Below are positions 16,596-22,609 of a stretch of 27,278 nucleotides of DNA, one piece after another (positions within the stretch are counted from its first letter, which is position 1; the number at the start of each line of letters is the position of its first letter). Source of the stretch: a virus. The notes beneath the pieces are model-generated. The model had not been told where the DNA came from, did no database searches, and saw only the letters and a list, made by a program, of their open reading frames with translations. The DNA lies in IMG/VR virus record IMGVR_UViG_3300030451_000858, positions 1-27,278 of that record; one strand, written 5' to 3'. Made by a program: the position numbers and the translations under genes.

Positions 16596-17269
16596 TTATT
16601 TACTTTCCTTATTTAGTTCTTTCAAGGCAGTAGCTTCCATAATTTGGATCTCTTCTAAGATTTTAGACCTTTCTGTAATATTGTAAAGGTCAAACATACC
16701 TCCTTGCATAAGAAGTATCTCATACTTTAATCCTACTAAACCACCAAAAGAAGTACTCCATTGTGTCTGCATATTACAGAAAAGCATTACAGCATCCCAA
16801 TTATCTTGTAATACTTCAAAATCTTCTTCTTTTTTTTCTTGTTTTGGCAGTTCTAAACCAAATGCCTTTGCGTCATCATGCGTTTGGTCAATTACTTCTT
16901 TTCCTGTACCTAACCAATGGTGAACTGCCTCTTTTAGTTTTTTACTTTTTCATCAAGCAATGATGCAGTATAAGAACTAGATACTGCTTTTAACCAATAA
17001 GAGTCCTCCATCATATCTTTTAGGTTTTGGTTAGTAAAAGGGATATCTTGACCATCTTCTTCTTTCATATTTTCCCATCCAACAAGCATCATTTTCATCA
17101 TTTCAAATTCTGTTTTTTCTTCTATTGCTTTTTGATACTCACTAACTTTTAATCTTTTAAAAACAGCAATAAACTCACTTTCCTCAAAAACTCCAGCATC
17201 AGTAGCGCTTGGTTCGCGAACAACAACAGGCCATTTAAATGTTTTGTCCTTTTTTCTTACAAAAGCCAT
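16596..17269 (-). CDS. GT tail assembly chaperone made by -1 ribosomal frameshift
   Basis: Reading G from 17269, slipping back one base at the heptamer 16943-16937, and continuing in the -1 frame gives a 224-residue protein ending at 16596. I translated the -1 frame from the slip site onward and found no stop: LKEAVHHWLGTGKEVIDQTH and so on for 113 residues. The extension contains WDAVMLFCNMQTQW, GGLVGLKYEILLMQGG and a charged C-terminal helix, a pattern seen in T-like domains (DUF1799 type). In lambda GT recruits the major tail protein V to the tape measure. The stop is one base before the tape-measure ATG. An independent start at 16787 is possible, but it would discard half of the open frame. 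Confidence 0.88.
16934..17269 (-). CDS. G: lambda G-like tail assembly chaperone
   Basis: 111 residues (lambda gpG 140). It begins MAFVRKKDKTFKWPVVVREP, followed by FEESEFIAVFKRLKVSEYQK and VGWENMKEEDGQDIPFTNQN, a layout typical of siphophage chaperones encoded between tail tube and tape measure. It ends DEKVKN, and this Lys-Asn ending is itself the slippery site. G is the main product; a minority of ribosomes should continue into T. There is no clear Shine-Dalgarno: the ATG is only two bases after a perfect hairpin arm, so initiation may be controlled by that structure. G and GT are not expected in the finished virion. Confidence 0.88.
   Translation of the reverse strand: MAFVRKKDKTFKWPVVVREPSATDAGVFEESEFIAVFKRLKVSEYQKAIEEKTEFEMMKMMLVGWENMKEEDGQDIPFTNQNLKDMMEDSYWLKAVSSSYTASLLDEKVKN
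16937..16943 (-). promoter_or_regulatory. slippery heptamer A AAA AAC for -1 frameshifting
   Basis: In the G frame the last codons read GTA AAA AAC TAA, so the heptamer A AAA AAC fits X-XXY-YYZ and the stop codon follows at once. Slippage moves ribosomes into the open T frame. I saw no convincing stimulatory hairpin downstream: the following bases offer only a four-pair ACCA/TGGT inverted repeat with no room for a loop. No strong upstream Shine-Dalgarno-like stimulator is visible either. Confidence 0.88.
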
Positions 17270-17271
17270 AA

Positions 17272-17333
17272 AGTGTAGAAATAAATATACTTCTACACTC
17301 TAGCGGTAAAGTCAACAATAGTTAAGTGTAGAT
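17272..17333 (-). promoter_or_regulatory. three-armed alternative hairpin between tail tube and chaperone genes
   Basis: Reading the minus-strand RNA, arm A (ATCTACACT, 17333-17325) overlaps the last codons of the tail tube gene. Arm B (AGTGTAGAA, 17299-17291) lies mid-gap. Arm C (TTCTACACT, 17280-17272) ends two bases before the G start codon. B pairs perfectly with C over nine bases (10-base loop) or with A over eight bases (25-base loop), so the two folds exclude each other. No T-run follows, so a simple terminator is unlikely. The overlap of arm A with the tail tube stop codon suggests that translating ribosomes choose the fold and hence access to the G start; this is inference. Confidence 0.65.
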
Positions 17334-18275
17334 AAGAGAAAATTCATTATTACCAGTAGTACTTGGAACTAATGTATATGGAATTTCTAAACTAGCAATG
17401 CCATCAATATCGCCATAATTTACATCTCCAATATCAACTTTAGTTGATGTGAATTGAACAATGTTTCCAGCAGCAGTTCCGTGAGTAAATTGCAAATTAC
17501 CTAATGAAGTATCTGTAAGAGCAGCAGCAAAGAAATCTTTCTGTGCAAGAGTAGGAGCTTCAATAGTCACAGAGCCAGAAGCCTGTCTATCTACTAAAAG
17601 AACTTGCTTAGTACCTCCTACCAATTCTTGATAAACTAACTCATTGCCGAGGTCAAAATTAAAAGATTGCAATGCACCAGCGTATGACAATAATTGAAAA
17701 GCTGATGTATTACCATTTTTAAATATAAGTGGCTCATCCTGATTACCATATGAAACTGTTGGTAAAGCAGTATCAGTTGGGGCATTGTATATTCCCTGCA
17801 TAGTAAAGTTTAATACCGGGATTTGACCTACCTCAGCTGACAATTCTACAGTTCCTCTTGCCCCGGTAACTATATGCCTTACCCCATCGATATTGTAGTG
17901 TATAGTTACTGAAGGAAAAGAAGCAGAAAGCGGAGTGTAAGTAACAGTATCATTACCTCCACTGCTATCAGCATCTGTAATAGCCTCTGCCATTCCACAC
18001 GCTTTAAGGGCGCTTGAGTACCTAGGCGCTGTTCCGGCTGTTCCAGATCCTGCAAGTTCGACCGAAAATGTACATTCAACTCTTGTATTTGCAAGAAGTT
18101 GCTCAGAAGCTCCTAAATAAGGTCTTATCAGTTCTCTACTTACAACATCGCTTGATTGTGGTGTTATAGACAAATCTCTTACAAGAACAGCATCAGCAGC
18201 GGCAGGTGTTGGATCAGTTGCATAGCTAGATTCTAGTTCAATGAGAATTACTCTTTTTCTTGTGAGTAGTGCCAT
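17322..18275 (-). CDS. V: major tail (tube) protein, V-like
   Basis: 317 residues, rich in beta structure, with no cysteine cluster. It starts MALLTRKRVILIELESSYAT followed by DPTPAAADAVLVRDLSITP, the opening shared by many siphophage tube proteins. The middle shows YSSALKACGM and the strand pattern TIHYNIDGVRHIVTGARGTV. The C-terminal section ends EIPYTLVPSTTGNNEFSLIYT. Size is above lambda gpV (246), whose extra domain is Ig-like; I cannot assign one here. A GAGG ribosome site nine bases before the ATG and a long leader suggest strong, separately controlled expression, fitting the many copies needed. It lies between the U-like terminator and the G/GT chaperones, as in lambda. Confidence 0.88.
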   Translation of the reverse strand: MALLTRKRVILIELESSYATDPTPAAADAVLVRDLSITPQSSDVVSRELIRPYLGASEQLLANTRVECTFSVELAGSGTAGTAPRYSSALKACGMAEAITDADSSGGNDTVTYTPLSASFPSVTIHYNIDGVRHIVTGARGTVELSAEVGQIPVLNFTMQGIYNAPTDTALPTVSYGNQDEPLIFKNGNTSAFQLLSYAGALQSFNFDLGNELVYQELVGGTKQVLLVDRQASGSVTIEAPTLAQKDFFAAALTDTSLGNLQFTHGTAAGNIVQFTSTKVDIGDVNYGDIDGIASLEIPYTLVPSTTGNNEFSLIYT

Positions 18276-18395
18276 CAGTTTTTACCTCGTTGGTGTCTCG
18301 AAATCATTAGTGTTAGATAAGAGTGCCTTTCTTACCTTAGTATTCATTATTAATCATAATGCTTAAGGGTTGTTAGGGTTCATATTTTACAGTAA
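18276..18395 (-). promoter_or_regulatory. 120-bp leader of the major tail protein gene
   Basis: This is the longest untranslated gap within the cluster. It contains GAGG (18285-18288) as the ribosome site for the tail tube gene, a weak AT-only inverted repeat CATTAT/ATAATG near 18344-18361, and a 21-codon open frame. No convincing -35/-10 pair was found. Gene V demands high expression, so an internal promoter or RNA stability element would be reasonable here, but none is demonstrable by eye. Confidence 0.4.
18282..18347 (-). CDS. possible 21-codon leader peptide upstream of the tail tube gene
   Basis: An ATG at 18347 opens MNTKVRKALLSNTNDFETPT plus R, then TAA at 18284-18282. Its last codons contain the GAGG ribosome site of the tail tube gene, and its stop is six bases from that gene's ATG, an arrangement that could couple translation. 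It has no visible ribosome site of its own. A vague likeness to the start of the tail tube protein (RK, hydrophobics, then D/E and TP) could mean a degraded duplicate. Chance is a strong alternative. Confidence 0.2.
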   Translation of the reverse strand: MNTKVRKALLSNTNDFETPTR

Positions 18396-18824
18396 CTATG
18401 TAGTCAAACTGTTATATCCAGTTCGATATTCAATATCAAACTCACAAGATATAACACCTGCTGGTTGATCTGCCTCTAATATTTCAAAAGAGGTTGTTGA
18501 TGGACGTATATCGAGAGCTAGACCATTTACGGTAGGATCGTTTAAAACTTTTGTATGTAAACTCTCAATTGTTGGATCTGCAATATTATCAGGTATAGAT
18601 CCCCTTACAATGACAGATACTCTTATTTTAAATTCCCATTTAATTTTATTATTAAAACTTTGCGTATCTTGAGGAGTATCACTTATTGGTTCTATTATTA
18701 TTGCTGGAGTTTCTGATCTTGTAATTGCCTCAACTCTAGATCTGTAAATTCTATTACCAACGCCTGTAGTTCCATTAAGATTAGTTTTAATTTGAGCTAA
18801 AATTTGCTCTCTTTTTGTTGCCAT
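18396..18824 (-). CDS. U: probable tail terminator, U-like
   Basis: 142 residues (lambda gpU 131). It opens with a helical MATKREQILAQIKTNLNG, then NRIYRSRVEAITRSETPAII and IEPISDTPQ, alternating with strands KWEFKIRVSVIVRG. Helix/strand order and the P-A-I-I-I-E-P segment resemble tail-terminator and minor tail proteins that cap the tube at the head-proximal end. Its place between the FII-like head-completion gene and the tail tube gene agrees. Lambda has Z between FII and U; there is no room for it here, so this protein could instead combine roles or be a Z/U-like substitute. AAGGTG lies four bases before the ATG. Moderately sure. Confidence 0.7.
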   Translation of the reverse strand: MATKREQILAQIKTNLNGTTGVGNRIYRSRVEAITRSETPAIIIEPISDTPQDTQSFNNKIKWEFKIRVSVIVRGSIPDNIADPTIESLHTKVLNDPTVNGLALDIRPSTTSFEILEADQPAGVISCEFDIEYRTGYNSLTT

Positions 18825-18825
18825 A

Positions 18826-19104
18826 TCACACCTTGTTTAATGATATTTTACATAAAGTTCCATCATCTATTTTTCTAACATTTCTCACTTTATAATCACT
18901 ATTGTCAATACTGATTTGTGCATCAAAAGCTAAGGAACCTAATTCACTATTCTTTGCTATTAATTCATAATCAGTAGTAAGAACAACTCCATCAGCTATA
19001 AGTTCATCAGGCTGTTCCAAAATTCCTTTATAATTTGCACCACCACTTACAACAGAATTTCCAAAATCTGAGAAGAAAATATCTATGTTTTCAGTGAGTG
19101 GCAT
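18826..19104 (-). CDS. probable head-tail joining protein, FII-like
   Basis: 92 residues with mostly beta strands: IDIFFSDFGNSVVSGGANYKGIL, then TDYELIAKNSELGSLAFD, then a closing YKVRNVRKIDDGTLCKISL. The layout (short N-terminus, an F-x-D-F-G turn, a loop, then strands ending G-T-x-C/V-x-I-x-L) matches small head-completion proteins such as lambda gpFII (117 residues). It is placed just before the tail terminator gene. The ATG sits directly after the T-run of a rho-independent terminator, so translation depends on read-through. The only ribosome-site candidate, GAGGG ten bases upstream, is buried in the terminator stem. Confidence 0.65.
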   Translation of the reverse strand: MPLTENIDIFFSDFGNSVVSGGANYKGILEQPDELIADGVVLTTDYELIAKNSELGSLAFDAQISIDNSDYKVRNVRKIDDGTLCKISLNKV

Positions 19105-19105
19105 A

Positions 19106-19131
19106 AGAAAAAAGCCCTCTATATGAGGGCT
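19106..19131 (-). terminator. rho-independent terminator between head and neck genes
   Basis: On the minus strand AGCCCTC pairs perfectly with GAGGGCT around an ATATA loop (19131-19113), followed by T5-C-TT. It lies in the 33-bp gap after the decoration gene and ends one base before the next ATG. All downstream tail genes depend on read-through or on a separate promoter, so it likely sets the ratio of capsid to tail transcripts. Confidence 0.85.
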
Positions 19132-19137
19132 ATATAT

Positions 19138-19521
19138 TTAGCTATATTTTTTAACGCCAACTAAGTTGATGCTAAAAGTAAATGTTGGTGATGAACCACC
19201 GATTGTTTGCACAATTTTTATATAACGCTTAGAAGTATCTTTGTTAATTACAAGTGTTTGCATTGAAGCAGAACCTGTAACTTGTGTAAAAGTAGCTCCT
19301 GAGAGGTCTGTGTAAGTACCACCACTTGCGTCAGATTCAGTTAACTTAACGTCTAATGTTGGACTAGAACCACCACCAGCAGCAGAATCTAAGATAAGCA
19401 ATATATCTCCATCAAATTCGAGAAGATCTATAGCACTAGATGTAGCCGTAGCGGTAACAGCAGCAGTCGCAACACCAGCAGTAATTGTTAATTTGTCTAA
19501 GTTTTGCTGTAAAACAGACAT
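19138..19521 (-). CDS. probable capsid decoration or head structural protein
   Basis: 127 residues, with an all-beta pattern and many Thr, Ser, Ala and Gly. It begins MSVLQQNLDKLTITAG, has SSPTLDVKLTES and YTDLSGATFTQVTGSAS in the middle, and ends SPTFTFSINLVGVKKYS. The phrase G-x-SPTLDVKL and the closing SxTFxFxxxxxxxKKY recur in small proteins encoded next to capsid genes of many phages, where no function has been formally set. An AGGAGG ribosome site nine bases upstream is the strongest in the window, and a terminator follows, both fitting a very abundant head protein. A lambda D-like decoration role is inferred; no sequence similarity to D is claimed. Confidence 0.65.
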   Translation of the reverse strand: MSVLQQNLDKLTITAGVATAAVTATATSSAIDLLEFDGDILLILDSAAGGGSSPTLDVKLTESDASGGTYTDLSGATFTQVTGSASMQTLVINKDTSKRYIKIVQTIGGSSPTFTFSINLVGVKKYS

Positions 19522-19522
19522 T

Positions 19523-19855
19523 TTAAGATTCCTCCTGTGTAGAAATAAACTGTTCTAATTTTGCAATTAGTTCAGTTTTGGTTTGTCTTTTATCGAGTTC
19601 TATTCCAATCTCACGACCATAAGTTTCTAATTGAGCTTTTGTCATTTGAGAAAAGTCAACTTCGTCACTATCGGTAGGCTCTGACTCGTCAACTGGGTCT
19701 GTACTGGCAGTAGGTGCTTCACAAGCTTCAACAGCTAATTCAGCTTTACCAATAGCTACCAAATACTCACCATTTTGCTCATCAAGATCAACAATAGAGC
19801 CAGCACTCGTTGGAGTGCCAGCTATCATTGTTGCTCGTAGCAATTTAACCTTCAT
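19523..19855 (-). CDS. FI-like head protein with C-terminal HeH/SAP-like helices
   Basis: 110 residues from the ATG at 19855. This start is preferred because it follows the capsid stop by one base and gives the clean opening MKVKLLRATMIAGTPTSAGS. An upstream ATG at 19918 would overlap the capsid gene by 62 bases and add a non-homologous tail. The first 40 residues form a small beta unit. An acidic Ser/Asp/Glu/Pro linker (DPVDESEPTDSDEVD) follows. The last 40 residues (MTKAQLETYGREIGIELDKR...LIAKLEQF) form a helix-extended-helix fold, as in SAP/HeH domains that touch nucleic acid or protein. In lambda, FI in this position aids DNA packaging by linking terminase to the prohead. That role is inferred here. 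Confidence 0.65.
   Translation of the reverse strand: MKVKLLRATMIAGTPTSAGSIVDLDEQNGEYLVAIGKAELAVEACEAPTASTDPVDESEPTDSDEVDFSQMTKAQLETYGREIGIELDKRQTKTELIAKLEQFISTQEES
19531..19536 (-). promoter_or_regulatory. strong Shine-Dalgarno AGGAGG of the decoration gene
   Basis: It is a perfect AGGAGG nine bases before the ATG at 19521, overlapping the end of the FI-like gene. It suggests much higher translation than for most genes here, which have weak or no such site. Confidence 0.75.
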
Positions 19856-19856
19856 A

Positions 19857-22607
19857 TTATGTTCCGAAGCAGAACGCGCCAGGTTGCTTAACTGCGAAAT
19901 CAACGTCTTGTAATGCAATGATTCTTACACTACCAGCAGTTGCATTTGCGTATGGATCTACTGTTAGATCTAAACCTGACCACATACCAATAACAAACTG
20001 TGAGAAGTCTCCAAAGAGAACATCGTTATTTGCTAACTGGTTAGAAACAATAGCTGGATAGCCGTTAATTTCATTATTCTCAAATACGAACTGCGCTGTG
20101 TTTGTAGCCTTTTCTGTTGACTTCAAAGCACCTCTAGCAGAAGCATTGATTAGGTAGAACATATTAGCTACATCAGCGTTAGCTGCTGCAACGTCTGTTT
20201 CCATACCGATGTACTCAGCAAAAGTACCAAATGTAGTAATTGTTTGTGTACCTACACCTGTTGTGTCTTTAATACCAAGTGGCTCGTTAGAACTACCAGA
20301 ACCGTAAATTGCTGCGTTATCTAGCTTTGTGGCGATTACCTTAGCTATATCATCCCGAATCATAGCTTCAACATCTATAGAAGATTGAAGAAGTAATCTG
20401 CGAGAGTAGTCAACAAATGCTCCAACCGTCTTAGGTGTCATGTTGACCTGATCAAACGCCTGTTGACTTTCAGTTGGAGATCCAGATTCACCCACGAAAT
20501 ACGCAGTCGATGTAGATGTCATCCTGGGTATACTCACGTTACCTGACAATCCGGTCAACATTGTTGGGTTAGTTGCCATCACAGCCATTCTCTTTCTAAG
20601 AATGTCAATGAATGAACCTGCAAGCAACTCTGTAGGAACTAAGTTACCACCAGCAGTTGCTGTGCCTACATTCAAGTCTCTTTTTAAGACTTCGTTAGGA
20701 ACAAGAATACCGTTTGCTGGCTTCTCATATTTCTTAGAAGCTGCATCAGATACTTCTCTCTCGAAAGCTGCCGCTTCTTGTGCAGCGCGATCTGTTGGGT
20801 TTGCTAGAGCGTTTAATGCTCTTAAGAAAGAAAATCTCTTAATTTCTTTTTGGTCTAAGCCAACTTCGTTTTGTGTCATGTCTGTTGAACGAATGGGTGT
20901 ATTACGAACCTCTGCCTTGTTTTTAACAAGATCGAGGATTGCTGCTTTAGCCTCTTCGGGAGTTTTATTTCCCTTTATAAGTGTGTCAGCAAGCTCTTCT
21001 GCTCCATACTTTCCAAACTCACGACATAACGAAGTGATTGATGCTGTACGAGCATTGTTTTCATCAATAGCACGTTGAATTTCGGCTTTGATGTCGATTT
21101 CAACGGATTTCTCCGCTTCAACCGCAGTTTCTTTAGTTGATTCTTCCATAGTACGAACCGAGGGTGATGCGGATACTTCCGCAGAATTTATCTCCTCACG
21201 AGGAGACTTATCTTCTATATTAATACTATTACCTTGTGAGGGTTCTATCAAACTTCTTCCTATTCCGATTGTCGGATCCGCCGGAACAGTTACAACGCTT
21301 AATTCATGTACAGACCAGTTGGTTGCCCTCATCCCATCTTCCATTTCCTCCATATCATTTATTTGATATCCAAAAGAAATACCACGTAAAATACCATCCT
21401 TAACGTCTTCTAAGACTTCAGAAGCAAACTTATTCCGAGAGAAACGAATCTTGGCATAACCGCGTTTAGTGGTAGGATCAATTTTCGCACTTTCCACTAC
21501 CCCTATAGGTTTGTTCATATCGTGATTGAAGAGAACTGCACCACCATCATTAAGTCGAGATAAATCTGCTGCACCTTCATCGTGGCTTAACACTTCGTTA
21601 CCAAAATACCTCTTAACAGGATATTCCGAGCTAAATGGAAACTCAAATGTGCGTGATTTCACATTTTTGAAGTCCGTAACCTCTTTACGCTCAAATTTAT
21701 CTCCTGTCTCAATCGTTCTAATATCGGCAATTTTTGTAAGTGCCGAAAATCGATGACCTGCGTAGATGTCAGTAGACTCACCGTTCCTATATACCTGTAT
21801 CAAAGCCGCAGGGTCATCTGCTGTTCCATTTATCACAAAAGAACTGCTAGGAACATCAATTTTTCCATCGCGTTCAATTTTTGTAATTTTACCCCTAGCT
21901 CGACCTCCGCTAGCGTTCCAAGAGACAAAGTCACCTGTTTTTAAAGCATCTGGCTCTGCTCTTTCTACCTTTTGAATTTCTTCAGTCATAGTTTTTTCAT
22001 TGGTGGCTGGTTCAAATTTAATAGGATCGAATTCGTTGTCTTCGAGCCAATCTATAGCCTGAGATGATGAATACTGAGTTAGCCTAAATCGTATTGATTG
22101 AAGCTCTGCTCCCTCTTCATTATCCTTTATACCAAAAATATAGTCTATACCCTCGCCTCTTTCATCATTTGACCGTCTAAATGTATCAAATTGGTCTGAA
22201 TTTACGATTGTTGCTGCGTGTTCATTTGGATATGGCCTTGCTAATTCAATTACATCTGCTCTTTCTCTAGCCTTTTTTATAGCAGCGGCTTTGCCTCTGC
22301 TCCAAGAGAATCCAGCGTCACCTCCCCAAGCCGCCCAGGCCACTCTTCCTTTTGATGGGAATCCTTTTTCTCCCTTTCTAAAACCTTCTGCTTTTTTATC
22401 AACTTCATGGCGGCTAAAAAAACTAAACATACGCACTACAACGTCCGCAGATAGTTCTCCTCCGTTAATTATTTGACTAGCTCTTACTGCTGCTACTTGC
22501 GTACCACCAGCTTTACCTTCCTCTTTCCACGCCTTATATCTTTTAGCCTCAGTAACCATTCCTTGCGTTGGTTTGAGGTTAATTTCTGTGCCGCTTACAT
22601 TTGCCAT
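19857..22607 (-). CDS. prohead protease fused to major capsid protein, with N-terminal accessory domains
   Basis: 916 residues in one frame. Residues 1-120 form a basic accessory domain (FSRHEVDKKAEGF, KGRVAWAAWGGDAG); 121-205 an acidic linked domain (ARPYPNEHAATIV...RFRLTQYS). Residues 222-296 form a small beta domain of the DUF2945/HVA1 type (GDFVSWNASGGRARGKI). Residues about 318-450 form an HK97-type protease with catalytic His362 (LFNHDMNKPIG) and Ser411 (LRGISFGYQ). Residues 490-575 form a charged helical scaffold-like region, and 580-916 an HK97-fold capsid protein (GGNLVPTELLAGSF, VDYSRRLL, YGSGSSNEPLGI). The protease should cut the chain during prohead maturation. Internal ATGs at 21989 and 20879 could give shorter forms, but neither has a good ribosome site. 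Confidence 0.92.
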   Translation of the reverse strand: MANVSGTEINLKPTQGMVTEAKRYKAWKEEGKAGGTQVAAVRASQIINGGELSADVVVRMFSFFSRHEVDKKAEGFRKGEKGFPSKGRVAWAAWGGDAGFSWSRGKAAAIKKARERADVIELARPYPNEHAATIVNSDQFDTFRRSNDERGEGIDYIFGIKDNEEGAELQSIRFRLTQYSSSQAIDWLEDNEFDPIKFEPATNEKTMTEEIQKVERAEPDALKTGDFVSWNASGGRARGKITKIERDGKIDVPSSSFVINGTADDPAALIQVYRNGESTDIYAGHRFSALTKIADIRTIETGDKFERKEVTDFKNVKSRTFEFPFSSEYPVKRYFGNEVLSHDEGAADLSRLNDGGAVLFNHDMNKPIGVVESAKIDPTTKRGYAKIRFSRNKFASEVLEDVKDGILRGISFGYQINDMEEMEDGMRATNWSVHELSVVTVPADPTIGIGRSLIEPSQGNSINIEDKSPREEINSAEVSASPSVRTMEESTKETAVEAEKSVEIDIKAEIQRAIDENNARTASITSLCREFGKYGAEELADTLIKGNKTPEEAKAAILDLVKNKAEVRNTPIRSTDMTQNEVGLDQKEIKRFSFLRALNALANPTDRAAQEAAAFEREVSDAASKKYEKPANGILVPNEVLKRDLNVGTATAGGNLVPTELLAGSFIDILRKRMAVMATNPTMLTGLSGNVSIPRMTSTSTAYFVGESGSPTESQQAFDQVNMTPKTVGAFVDYSRRLLLQSSIDVEAMIRDDIAKVIATKLDNAAIYGSGSSNEPLGIKDTTGVGTQTITTFGTFAEYIGMETDVAAANADVANMFYLINASARGALKSTEKATNTAQFVFENNEINGYPAIVSNQLANNDVLFGDFSQFVIGMWSGLDLTVDPYANATAGSVRIIALQDVDFAVKQPGAFCFGT

Positions 22608-22609
22608 AA

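Noticed and set aside
17281-17316. TTGACT followed by TATATT on the minus strand as a promoter for G
   Set aside because: The spacing is about 20 bp, too long for a standard sigma-70 promoter, and the bases are better explained by the hairpin arms.
19856-19918. ATG at 19918 as start of the FI-like gene
   Set aside because: It would overlap the capsid gene by 62 bases. The ATG at 19855, one base after the capsid stop, gives a better N-terminus and fits the spacing of the cluster.
20602-21078. A 158-codon open frame on the plus strand
   Set aside because: Antisense to the capsid polyprotein. The composition mirrors the reversed coding strand and no regulatory signal was seen.
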